This document shows positions 19,801 through 28,752 of a DNA stretch of 64,000 nucleotides, piece by piece. Within the stretch, counting starts at the first letter, position 1; the number at the start of each line of letters is the position of its first letter. Source of the DNA: Diacronema lutheri (taxonomy: Eukaryota; Haptophyta; Pavlovophyceae; Pavlovales; Pavlovaceae); NCBI GenBank assembly GCA_019448385.1, contig JAGTXO010000023.1, positions 496,001 through 560,000 on the forward strand. The letters run 5' to 3'. The notes beneath the pieces were generated by a model. The model was not told the DNA's origin and did not search any database. It was given only the letters and a program-made list of their open reading frames with translations. A program made the position numbers and the translations under genes.

Positions 19801-22248
19801 GGCCGCGTCGACGGCGGCCGCGAGCGCGGCGGGATCGACCGGCGCACTGCCCACGCCGTCGCGCGCGCGCAGCGCAGCCACGTGCTCGCTTGCCTCACGC
19901 GCCGCTATGTCGGCGCCTTGCGCCGCGCCCGCCGCGACGGCAGCCTCGTCTCGCTCGCGAGCGAAAGCCGCGTCCGCCATACTGCGCTGTTCGTCTGCCG
20001 CACGGCGCGCGCCGGCCGCCGCGTCGGCCTCGGCGCGCTCGCTGCCCGCCAACGCCGCGGCCACCGTCGCGTCCTCGAGCGCAGCGCGCCGCGCCGCCTC
20101 GGCGTCGACGACGTCCGCCGCCTCGCGCCGCGCCGCCGCCGCCGCGCCGGCCACCGCCGCATCCGCTGCGGCCGCCAGGCGCGCAGCGTCCGCCGCCTCG
20201 GCATGCTCGCGCGCGGCATCGGCCGCAGCCGCGTCGGACACGCGCTCCGCCGTCTCCGCCGCGGCGCGCGCCTCGCGCGCCTCCGCTTCCTCCTGGGCCA
20301 GAGCGGCGTGCGCACGCGCGGCCTCGCGATCGGCCGCCGACGCCGCGGCGGCCGCAGCCGCCGCCTCCGCCGCCTCCGTGCGCGCGCGCGCCTCGGCGCC
20401 GGCGGCTGCGCGCTCGCGCGCGGCGGCGGCCGAGGCCGCCGCTGCCGCCTCTTCCATCTCGCGCGCGAGCGCGCGCCGGTGCTCGCCGACCGCCGCGGCC
20501 GAGCCGGGCGGCGGCGCGCGGCCGCGCGGCCGCGCGCCGCTCGCGCCGCTCGCGCCGCCGCCATCGACGGCGTGGCGCGCGCGCAACCGAGCGACCTCGT
20601 CGGCGAGCCTACGCGCGAGCGCCGCGCGCTCGCCACGCCCGCGCGCCGTCGCCTGGATCCGCACCACCGACGCGTCCGCGTGCGCGCCCAGCGGGTCGTC
20701 GGCGGAGACGAGGTTGAACGCGCTGCGCGGCGGCGCCCAAGATGATGTGACGACGCGTGGCCGCCACGGCGGCGGTGGCGAGCGCGGCGCGACGCGCCAC
20801 TCGGCCACGCGAGGCGCGGCGCGCGCGCCATACCAAGCGAGTCCCTCGAGCGACGCGCGCGCGCGCGCGTCCGCCGGGCTCGCGCCGACCATTGCGAGCG
20901 AGCTCGCCGCGCGCGTGGAGCGCGCGGGCGCCGAGCGCGCGCGCGCGTCGCACGCGCGCGCGCCCGCACCGCCATCACCGTCGCCCTCGCTGATGGCGAC
21001 GGCGACGTCGACGGCCGCGCCGCCGCCGCTCCAACGCTCGTCGTCTGCGCGCTCGCGCGACTCGTGCACCGCGCGCGCACCGTGCTGCAACATATGCGCG
21101 CGCTCCGGTGTCGGCGCGCCGTCGGCTGCGGGCGACGCGCGGCTTGCCGGCGCGTCGCGCGGGTTGGGCGGCGGACGCCAGGGCGGCGGTGATCGCGACG
21201 GCAGCGGCGCGCCGTCGTCGCGCTGCTTGCGCTGCTCGCGCGCGTGCCGCTCGCCGTCGCCGTCGCCGGCGTAGGACGGATCGCGCGGGTCGCGCAATTC
21301 CAGCGTCTCTTGCAGGTAACGACGAACCGTTACAGAACGGGCCGCTTGTTCCATTGCGCTCGTCGGCCGGCCGCCGTCGACGGCGGCGGCGGCGGCGCGG
21401 ATCGCGGCAAGCGCAGGCGCGTCCAGCTGCTCCACCGCGCGGTGCTCCGCCTCGTCAAGCGCCGCCGCGGCGGCGGAGAGCGCGCGCGTGCGCTCGCTCG
21501 AGCCACCGCTGTGATCAAATGGCGGCAGCGGCAGCGACTGCTGCTGCAGCGGCGGCGGCGGTGCGTCAAAGCCGTCGCTCTCGTCGTCCGCGCCGTGTTC
21601 GCGCGCGCCGGCGCCGCGTGGCCCACCGCCGCCCACCTCGTGCGCGCTCCCGCCACCCGGCGGCGGCGGCGCGCCGCCACCGGCGCGGGGCTCGCCTGGT
21701 GCAGGCCGCACGCTGTCGCCGCCAGCCGCAGCGCGCCCGCCGGGGCGCGGCGGCGCGGGGAGCGTGAGGAGCGCGCGCGCGCGCGCCGCTTCCTCCGTTG
21801 AGAGCGCGGGTTGCGGCGCGCGCGCCTCGGCGACCGCCGCTCCCGCGCCTCCCGCGCCGCGCGGCGGGCGCGCCACATCCGCACGGCCGGCGCGAGCGCT
21901 GGTGCGCGCGAGCGCGCCGTTGATGGCCACGCGCTCGGAGAGCGGCGAGCGGGGCCGCTCGACGCGTCGGCTTACAACGATCGGCGCCTCCGAGCCGCGC
22001 ATCCGACCAGCGTACGGCGCGCTCGCCGCAGGCGACGGCGTCGTCATCGCTGGCGCGGCGGATGGCGAGAGCGCGCCGAGCGCGCCGATCACCGCCTCGG
22101 CGTCGCGCGAGGCGCGACGCGCCGACTTGGTGGCCGATCGCGCGCGCGTGACGAGCTCAGACGCCTCCTGACGCGAAGCCTGCCGCGACGAGCGCTGCGG
22201 AGTTGAGGTTGCGCCCGCGTACGCCCGCGGCCGGCGCGGCGACGGCAT
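16853..22248 (-). CDS. Large IQ-motif / alanine-rich coiled-coil protein with Q-rich C-terminus
   Basis: Seen: three segments join in phase 0 over GT-AG introns: 22248-18916, 18662-18438 and 18352-16853, predicting 1685 residues. The first exon has a disordered Pro/Arg/Gly-rich N-terminus, an IQ motif ASVVRIQATARGRGERAAL, then about 500 residues of Ala/Arg/Glu/Asp repeats that should form a long helix or coiled coil. The small middle exon reads ALDDSLALVHIPWEALRAVV. The third exon is Ala/Pro-rich with poly-Gln and poly-His runs. The link to the third exon is inferred: it has no ATG near its start, and donor and acceptor phases match exactly. It could instead be two genes. Known: IQ motifs bind calmodulin. 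Inferred: a cytoskeletal or scaffold protein. Intron 1 holds a 12-bp minisatellite. Confidence 0.6.
18695..18806. repeat. 12-bp tandem repeat, about nine copies
   Basis: The unit GGTGGCAGTGTT repeats, with a last copy changed to GGTAACAGTGTT. It falls inside the 253-bp first intron of the IQ/coiled-coil gene. Read in the minus frame it would encode a Leu-Pro-Pro-Thr repeat, but the flanking donor (TTG|GTGAG) and acceptor (GCGCAG) phases favour an intron. Confidence 0.9.
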
Positions 22249-22308
22249 TATTTCCCCCTCTGGGGAAAGTGGCCGTTTGAACTTCGCGAGCGGGCAGCCG
22301 CGAGCACG
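22249..22308. promoter_or_regulatory. 60-bp divergent promoter with inverted repeat
   Basis: It separates the starts of the IQ-motif gene (minus) and the YwbE-domain gene (plus). TTTCCCC at 22251-22257 and GGGGAAA at 22262-22268 form a perfect inverted repeat with a 4-base spacer. GTTTGAAC occurs at 22275-22282, a motif also present twice in the 34559-34649 divergent promoter. Confidence 0.55.
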
Positions 22309-22962
22309 ATGGCGATCTTGTGGATCGCGCTGGCGACCGCTGAGCGTTTTCGCGTTCCGTGGCTGCGGCTGGGCGCGAGCGTGCCCGTTCGCGCATGCGC
22401 CAGGATGGCTGCGCCCGCACCCGCGCCCGCGCCTTCCCCCGCGCCCGCGCCCGCGCTAGGCGACGCGGGGCACGCGGGCGGCGCGCGCGGCGCGCTGTCT
22501 CTCGACGCGGCGGGCGCGCCGAGCCGCGCGCGTGCGCGCGGCGGCCGCGCGCTGGCGAGCGGCCCCAGCGGCGGCAATGGCGCTGGCGGGCTGCGGTACA
22601 ACGACGAGTACTTTGCCGCTCGCGGCCTCCCGCCGCCCGGCGGCGGCGGCCCACGCCGCGCGCGCGCGCGCGCGCCGCGCGCGCCGCGCGCGCCGGCGGC
22701 GGGCGGCGGACCGAGCGCGCGCGCGACTATGCGCGCGGCCGTCACGGTCGGCTCGGTCGTCTCGATCGTGCAGAAGGCGCACCAAGCGAGCGGCGAGCGG
22801 ACGGAGGGCGTCGTGCTCCGGCTTCTCACGCGGAGCGAGCACCACCCGCGTGGCATCAAGGTCGAGCTCACGTCGGGCGTCGTCGGGCGTGTGCAAGAGC
22901 TCGGCGCGGCGGGGGCTGCCGACGGGGCTGCCGACGGAAGTGGCAGCGGGGCGGGCACCTGA
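22309..22962 (+). CDS. YwbE-family (DUF2196) domain protein
   Basis: Seen: a single exon of 217 residues. Residues about 143-190 read VGSVVSIVQKAHQASGERTE, then GVVLRLLTRSEHHPRGIKVE and VGRVQEL. This matches the small bacterial YwbE family pattern: G-x-x-V-x-I-V-x-K-x-x-Q-x-(T/S)-G, G-V-V-x-x-L-T, H-P-x-GIKV, VGRVQ. Known: YwbE is a short beta-rich protein of unclear biochemical role, found mainly in bacteria and some eukaryotes. The N-terminal 140 residues are an extension: a hydrophobic/arginine start (MAILWIALATAERFRVPWLR) that may target an organelle, then Pro/Ala/Gly-rich linker. The first ATG is taken because it lies only 60 bp from the divergent gene; an internal ATG before MAAPAPAP would remove the leader. 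Confidence 0.7.
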   Translation: MAILWIALATAERFRVPWLRLGASVPVRACARMAAPAPAPAPSPAPAPALGDAGHAGGARGALSLDAAGAPSRARARGGRALASGPSGGNGAGGLRYNDEYFAARGLPPPGGGGPRRARARAPRAPRAPAAGGGPSARATMRAAVTVGSVVSIVQKAHQASGERTEGVVLRLLTRSEHHPRGIKVELTSGVVGRVQELGAAGAADGAADGSGSGAGT

Positions 22963-23217
22963 GCGTCAGGACTCAGGACTCGGGACTCTGATGATGAAGC
23001 CGAGGCTGGACTCTCGACTCCGTCGGTGATGACTGATGACGCAATAATTTGAGCCACCGTCCGCTGCTTTTGAAAGGTCAACAGGTGAAAAGTCAACTTC
23101 ATTGCTCCCCCGTGCAGCATCCGTGAAGCGGCGTTCGGGCGCGCATCCCGCGCGCAATCAAAGCAGGCGGCGACTGGAGCGGCGCGGGCGGGCGGGTTGG
23201 GCGTGGAGGCGGGCGCG
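22963..23217. other. Intergenic region between YwbE-domain and CASTOR-like genes
   Basis: It holds short imperfect repeats GTCAGGACTCAGGACTCGGG and GACTCTCGACTCCG at about 22965-23030, and an AT-richer segment ACGCAATAATTTGAG near 23040 that could be core promoter for the gene at 23218. No coding sequence is seen. Confidence 0.4.
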
Positions 23218-25224
23218 ATGCTGGACGGCGATGCGGCGTCGCTCGACGTGATCACCACGCGCAACTTTTCCGCTCGCTTGCTGGAGACCGTCCTGTGGGT
23301 CGCGTCGATCGGCAAGGGCGACATTCGGCGATGCGCGTGGCCACTTATCCGCGCGATGCTCTTCCGCCATGACGAGCGCGACGCGGAGGACGAGGAGCGC
23401 GCGCCGTACGAGGACGAGGACTCGGGCTTCTTCAGCCTCACGCACGACGAGGACGGCCTCTCCCTCGTCATGGACGACACGTGCAAGGCGGCGTTCGACG
23501 ACTTCTCGGGCGTCGCGCAGATCGTCTATGCGCCGTGCCGCTGGCGCGCCTTCCAGATCCATCTGGGCACGTCGGCGATGCCCGGGTGCGTTCGTGGCAG
23601 CACGCGCGCGCGAGAGCGGCCGGCGGCGCGTGCCATGGCAGGCGCCCGCCATGGCGCAGCGCGCGTCAAGGGGCCGTTTGTGCGGCGGTGCGCCGGCCCC
23701 CGCGCGCCGCCTCTCTGTTGGGCAGAGCTCACATGACCGCCATGCGCCGCCGTACACCCGCGCGCGCTGCCTCGCCGCGCAGCGTCGTCTGCCTCCTCTC
23801 GTCGATGCTTGCAGAGGCGTCCATCTCCATTCTAAACGTGTCCACGTACGACGCGGATTTTATTCTCGTCCAGGAGCCTGACGTCGCGAAGGCGACCGAG
23901 ATGATCCGCGAGTCGCTCAAGCGCGGGCTGCACGGGCTCTTCGAGCAGCAGGCGGCAGCGGCGGCGGCCGCCGCCGCCGCCGCCGCCGCTGCTGCCGGCG
24001 CGGGCGCGGGCGCCTCGCCCGGCGGCGGCGCTCTCGGCGGCGGGCCCGCCGAGCAGCAGCTCGGCGGCGGGGGCGATGGCGGCCATGGCGGCGAGCAGGC
24101 GGGATCGTCCGAGCTGAGCGAGCGCGAGACGATCGCGCTTGACGCGCTCGACGGGCACGAGCTCGGTGGACGCTCGGCGTGGGGCGGTTACGCCGCAGGC
24201 CGCGCCGCCGACTCCCTCTTCGCGACGGCGATGAGCAGCGAGGAGACGACGGCGCGCGCGAGCGGCTTGAAACGGCCCGGCGGCGCGCGCGCTCCGGATG
24301 GGATGATGGCTGACGCGGAGGGCGGGAATGGCGACGTTGAACAGACCGGCGAGGCGAGCGCGCCGCCGTTCTCGCGCGGCGTGCACAAGCAGTCCGCCAT
24401 CGTTGCGAACGCGCAGCACCTCTATTTAAAGGGTGCGCGGAGGGCACGCAGCGCGGCGCTCGCGCCGGGCGCCTCGCGCCGTGCGCTGTCTGCCGGCGCG
24501 TGGCCCTGGCCGTGCGCAGCGCGCGCCGGCGCGCACCGCTTCGCCCGACACCGCCGCGCGCGTGCGCGGGTGGGCAACGCGTCGTACCGTGCGCTGCCCC
24601 CCCCCCCCCCCGACACCGCCGCGCGCGTGCGCGGGTGGGCACCGCACTCATGCGCCGCACCGCCGCACCGCCGCGCGCCCATCGACTGCAGTGCTTGCGC
24701 CGACGCTCACAGTCACGCGACTGCACGAGCGTTCAGTGTCTGAGGTGGCGACAGTGCTGCTCAAGCTCCTCCTCTTCCGCGACTCTGGGCCTGCGCACTT
24801 TTGGGCCTACTCGCACGTGACCGATGGTGCCGGCCAGATCTCGCTCATCATGGACGAGAACGCGGCGGCGCTCTTCCCGCACGACGCCGTCGTCGGCAGC
24901 TGCGGCCTGTGGCGCGCGGTCAAGCTGTGCGGGCACCAGTTTGCCTTTGACGAGACGGGCGTCGTCTCGGCGATGCTGCACGGCGTGTGCACGCAGGGCA
25001 TCCCCGTCCTCAACCTCTCCACCTTCGCCTCGAACATCACGATCGTCGAGGAGGCGTCGCTCGGCGCTGCGCTCGAGAGCTTTCGCGTCGTCTCATCGCG
25101 CGTCGTGTGGGCGGAGCGAGGCGAGGAGGAGCCGAGCGTCGCGCTCGGCGGCGGCGGCGTGGGCGGCGGCGCGCCGAGCGACGGGCACAGCGGCCGCTCG
25201 ACGCGCCTCGCGCTCGGCTTTTGA
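23218..25224 (+). CDS. CASTOR1/GATS-like ACT-domain protein (candidate arginine sensor of TORC1)
   Basis: Seen: exons 23218-23585, 23783-24432 and 24737-25224 splice in frame over GTGCGY-AG introns (501 residues). The layout follows human CASTOR proteins: an N-terminal ACT module (VLWVASIGKGDIRRCAWPLI, FFSLTHDEDGLSLVMDD), the spliced VVCLLSSMLAEASISILNVS with TYDADFILVQE, a long low-complexity linker, then a C-terminal ACT module with SEVATVLLKLLLF, QISLIMDENAAALFP, CGLWRAVKLCGHQFAFDETG and VVSAMLHGV, then ISTF-like LNLSTFASNITIVEE. Known: CASTOR1 binds arginine between ACT domains and releases inhibition of GATOR2/TORC1. Inferred: amino-acid sensing; ligand specificity is unknown here. The linker has a run of about 14 Ala. 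Intron 2 holds a 65-bp-period duplication. First ATG chosen; a TTG 21 bases upstream is in frame. Confidence 0.8.
24546..24641. repeat. Direct repeat pair (31 bp, period 65) in intron 2 of the CASTOR-like gene
   Basis: CGACACCGCCGCGCGCGTGC and the following CGGGTGGGCA occur at 24546-24576 and 24611-24641, separated by a poly-C run at 24599-24610. Confidence 0.85.
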
Positions 25225-25411
25225 GCGCGCTGCGCATGCGCAAGCCGCACACGGCACACCCCGCCTCGCTCCCATCAGTCGGCGTGGAGCATTTCAGAGT
25301 GCCACAAGCAACCACCCCCAACCGTGATCCGACGGCCGCTGTCCGGCCTTGTGCAGTGTACCCACCCTTTCAGTCCGGCCATGGCCGTGTGCATGCCTCC
25401 GGCCTCCCCCG

Positions 25412-28400
25412 TCAGAAACTGCTGGCCACGGTGTCACTGTGACCGTGGGAGACGGAGAGCTGTGCAGGCGCTCCGACCCCAAGCAGCGAGCACGCGGGGT
25501 GGACGGCGTGGACGAGACAATCAAAGGGCGCGTGCGACGTCCAGCTACTTTGGTCAACATCGCGCGCGCGGCCGACCGCGCCGCGCGGCCCGCGCCCCTT
25601 GGCGACGTCGGACGCCGCTTCGGTCCTCGCGGCTCGCGGCCGTGCGGGCGCGGGACAGTGAAAGAGGCGATTCGTCGCGAGCGCGAGCGCCGAGATGCGC
25701 GCGAGCTCGGTCGAGCCAAGCCGTTCGAAGCGCCAGCCGTACTGCTCGAGCCGCGCCTCGTGCGCCGGTCCCATCCCGCGCTCGCGCCACGCCACGTGGC
25801 GCGCGACGTGCGGCGTTTGGAAGGCGCGCGCCCACGCGTTCGCGCCGTCAGCCGTGCGCGGCACGGCGGCGACGGTTGCCATGCCGCGCAGCGCAAGGCG
25901 CGCCTGCAGCTCGCAATCGACCGCGACCGAGCCCGCGCGCCCACGCGCCGCCATGCTCTCGTTGTACCCACCGACCGCCCAAAACGCCGCGCGCTCGATG
26001 AGGAGTGGGCCCATGTCGGCACAGCGCGCCGCCTCGACCGCGAGCTCGAGGCTCACGTTGGCCACGCGCCTATCGTGCTCGGTCGCGTGCGCGACGACGC
26101 GCACCGAGCAGCGCGGCTGCAGCGGCAGCCCGCCAGTGTCCGCGCGCAGCGAATCGGCGCCGAAGAGGCCAAGCGGCAGCCCAGCGGACGGCGGGTGCGC
26201 GGCGATGGCGGCGACGAGGCGCGCGCGCGCCGCGTCGCCCGCGGCGCCGGCCAGCTCGGCGGCGCGCAGCAGCTCAGCCCAGTGTGCGCGCGTGTCGAGT
26301 GAAGGCTTGTCGCCGTACGGCACGTAAAAGAGCACAGCTTTGAACGAGACGACTTTGATGGACACATGATGGCCGCCAAGGGCGGCGCCGAGGCCGGCGC
26401 CGGACGCGTCCGCGCGCGCCGCGGCGAGCGGCGAGCGGAGGAGCGCAACGGCGCCAGCGAGCCAGGCGGCCGAGCGGACGCGCGCGCCCGCCGTTGGCGC
26501 GTCCGGCTGTGGCGGCCAGCTCGCGCGCGGCCGGTGCGGCAGGCGTGCGTCGCCCGCGGTGGATCGGCAATGCCTGTTCGTCGGCTCGCAGCCGCACGCG
26601 CCGGGCACGCCATCATCGTCCTGTGCGAGGAGCAGGTGCCTGCCGCGGCTGAGCGCAGCAAGGCGATTGTACGCGCGCAACTCGTGCACGTCGGGCGAGA
26701 GGAGCAAATAGTCTGACGGACCGAGCGCGGCCAGCCACGCGGCCACGTCGCCGCCGTCGTGCGCGCGCGAGTCGACGTTGACGAGCAGCTCGACGCTCAG
26801 GTTGGCCGCGGCCGCGCACCGGCGGTAGCCGTCGACGAGCGGGCCGATCGCGAGCTCGTGGTGGCTGCCGTTGGCGTTGAAATACTGGATCAGCACCGAC
26901 AGGTCGACGCGGTCGGCAAGCGCCGTCCATGGGAGCGCGCACGCACCATCCGCGCACACTGCGCGCCGGCGCGAGCGCATCGAGTCGCCGCGCGCAAAGT
27001 CGAGGCGCGCGGCGGCGGTGGCAACGCTCGCGCACGCGCCGCCGGGGGCCTCGAGCCGCCGCCATGCCTCCGCCGCCGCGTCGCTCGCATTCAGCGCCGC
27101 GGACGGCACGTCCGCGAGCGCGACGTGCGCGCGCGCGTCGCCCCACGCCTGCAGCTCGGGCGGCAGACCACAATCGATCGGACCGATCGGGAAAAAGGGG
27201 GGAACGGCGGCCGCACGCTTGTACGGGTAGGCGGACGCGCGCGCGCGCGCCGAGCAATCGAGCGCTCGGCGGTTGAAGTGACGCACGGCGCCAAGCACGC
27301 GCGCAAACGACTCGCTACCCGGCTGCTGGTACGCGCGGTCAAAGTCGCGCGCGGCGGAGCCGACGGCCGCGCACGCGCCCGACTGCTTCCACGCCACGTG
27401 CGGCGCTACCATGCGCACTCGCGCGTGCGGCCTGACGGCGAGCGCGCGCGGGGTGGCGACGTCGGCGGCGCGCGGCGCGCTGCGCGCGATCGGGATCTCA
27501 AGCAAGAACTTCATCTCGCCCCGCGTGCTGATGCCCAGCCGCGTCAGATAGAGGGTCGCCCAGCCTCGTGCCCATAGTCTCGCCTGCAGGTCGCAATCGA
27601 CGAGAAGCGCGCCCAGGACACCGCGCGGTACGCGGCGCTCGTCGAAGCCGCGTACGGCGACGAAGGCCTCGCGCCGGATGAGGAGCGGGCCGGCGGGCGC
27701 GGAGAGCACGCCTTCCGTGCGCGTGCCGCTTGCCCGGTCGACACAGCGAGGCCGCTCCGCCTCCGCATAGCTCGGGCACGACTTGGGCGCGCGCGGGTGG
27801 GGGCGGACATGGTGGATGGCGAGCTCCTGCAGCCCGACGACGGCCGCGTCGTCGTGCGCGTTGAGCAGCGCGCTCGCGTTGCGCAGCCACCAGCACGGCT
27901 CGTAGCCCGGCCAGACGGGCGGCTGCGGGTTGGGCGCTTCATCGTCCTGTGCGAGGAGCAGGTGCCTGCCGCGGCTGAGCGCAGCAAGGCGATTGTACGC
28001 GCGCAACTCGTGCACGTCGGGCGAGAGGAGCAAATAGTCTGACGGACCGAGCGCGGCCAGCCACGCGGCCACGTCGCCGCCGTCGTGCGCGCGCGAGTCG
28101 ACGTTGACCAGCAGCTCGACGCTCAGGTTGGCCGCGGCCGCGCACCGGCGGTAGCCGTCGACGAGCGGGCCGATCGCGAGCTCGTGGTGGCTGCCGTTGG
28201 CGTTGAAATACTGGATCAGCACCGACAGGTCGACGCGGTCGGCGAGCGCATCCGGCAGCTGCGGGAACGTCGCGCCGTTACGCGTGGCGCGGCGCGGCGG
28301 CGCGAGCGGCGGTCGGTCGTCGTCGGTGGCGGCCGCGGCGGTGCGCACGCCCACGGGCCGCGCTGGCACCTCGGCAAGCCGTGGTCGGTCGAATGCGCGC

Positions 28401-28639
28401 CGCGCCGCCGCGTGAATCGCCGCCGCCGCCGTCGAACCCGCCACGCGATCGCGTGCCGGCGCCGCAGCGGCGGCCGGCACGTCGGCAGGCGCCGTCGCCG
28501 TGCGCGCGCGCAGCAAATTGCTCCCGCTCTCGTGCGCGCGGAGGTGCGAGACGTGGCCGACGGAGGCGAGCTGGGAGCCAAGGATGAGGAGCACGCATAC
28601 CGCCAGCGCGCCCGCCATCCCGAGCACCGGCCCGCGCAT
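25412..28639 (-). CDS. Type II membrane protein with two GT2-like glycosyltransferase domains
   Basis: Seen: a single exon of 1075 residues. MRGPVLGMAGALAVCVLLIL at the start is a signal anchor, so the catalytic part should face the Golgi/ER lumen. Two tandem domains follow (about residues 130-450 and 570-1030). Each has the N-terminal nucleotide-binding strand LSVLIQYFNANGSHHELAIG, then LLLSPDVHELRAYNRLAALS and LLAQDD as DxD-like metal site, then a GPLLI-R-AF-V-G(F/Y) segment and a VDC(D/E)LQARL-RG acceptor-side motif. These are GT2-family traits. Donor and acceptor sugars cannot be told. The first 103 residues of the two domains are identical and nearly identical in DNA, while the rest has diverged. 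The gene is divergent from the dynein light chain gene (113 bp). An in-frame upstream ATG at 29092 is rejected as antisense to that gene. Confidence 0.75.
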   Translation of the reverse strand: MRGPVLGMAGALAVCVLLILGSQLASVGHVSHLRAHESGSNLLRARTATAPADVPAAAAAPARDRVAGSTAAAAIHAAARRAFDRPRLAEVPARPVGVRTAAAATDDDRPPLAPPRRATRNGATFPQLPDALADRVDLSVLIQYFNANGSHHELAIGPLVDGYRRCAAAANLSVELLVNVDSRAHDGGDVAAWLAALGPSDYLLLSPDVHELRAYNRLAALSRGRHLLLAQDDEAPNPQPPVWPGYEPCWWLRNASALLNAHDDAAVVGLQELAIHHVRPHPRAPKSCPSYAEAERPRCVDRASGTRTEGVLSAPAGPLLIRREAFVAVRGFDERRVPRGVLGALLVDCDLQARLWARGWATLYLTRLGISTRGEMKFLLEIPIARSAPRAADVATPRALAVRPHARVRMVAPHVAWKQSGACAAVGSAARDFDRAYQQPGSESFARVLGAVRHFNRRALDCSARARASAYPYKRAAAVPPFFPIGPIDCGLPPELQAWGDARAHVALADVPSAALNASDAAAEAWRRLEAPGGACASVATAAARLDFARGDSMRSRRRAVCADGACALPWTALADRVDLSVLIQYFNANGSHHELAIGPLVDGYRRCAAAANLSVELLVNVDSRAHDGGDVAAWLAALGPSDYLLLSPDVHELRAYNRLAALSRGRHLLLAQDDDGVPGACGCEPTNRHCRSTAGDARLPHRPRASWPPQPDAPTAGARVRSAAWLAGAVALLRSPLAAARADASGAGLGAALGGHHVSIKVVSFKAVLFYVPYGDKPSLDTRAHWAELLRAAELAGAAGDAARARLVAAIAAHPPSAGLPLGLFGADSLRADTGGLPLQPRCSVRVVAHATEHDRRVANVSLELAVEAARCADMGPLLIERAAFWAVGGYNESMAARGRAGSVAVDCELQARLALRGMATVAAVPRTADGANAWARAFQTPHVARHVAWRERGMGPAHEARLEQYGWRFERLGSTELARISALALATNRLFHCPAPARPRAARTEAASDVAKGRGPRGAVGRARDVDQSSWTSHAPFDCLVHAVHPACSLLGVGAPAQLSVSHGHSDTVASSF
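26614..26923. repeat. 310-bp near-identical direct repeat, copy 1
   Basis: It matches 27940-28249 (offset 1326) with only two differences seen by eye (G/C near 26778 and A/G near 26918). It encodes the start of the second glycosyltransferase domain. The flanks diverge abruptly at both ends. Confidence 0.95.
27940..28249. repeat. 310-bp near-identical direct repeat, copy 2
   Basis: Partner of 26614-26923; it encodes the start of the first glycosyltransferase domain. The sharp borders inside a more diverged tandem duplication suggest gene conversion. Confidence 0.95.
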
Positions 28640-28752
28640 CGCGCGAGAAGCCGCGCAAGCGTGAACCGCGTCCACCAGCCCGCCCGAGGAGTGCAATTCC
28701 GGGTGGGTCCGGCGGGCTGTTTCTTGGTGTCGGTAGGGAGGAGGCGGTGGCG
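28640..28752. promoter_or_regulatory. 113-bp divergent promoter
   Basis: It lies between the start codons of the glycosyltransferase (minus) and the dynein light chain gene (plus). GTGCAATTCCGGGTGGGTCC is the least GC-rich part. No TATA-like element is seen. Confidence 0.45.

Noticed and set aside
16651-20745. Very long plus-strand open frames across 16.6-20.7 kb
   Set aside because: They are arginine/alanine-rich antisense shadows of the IQ/coiled-coil gene, typical of very GC-rich DNA.
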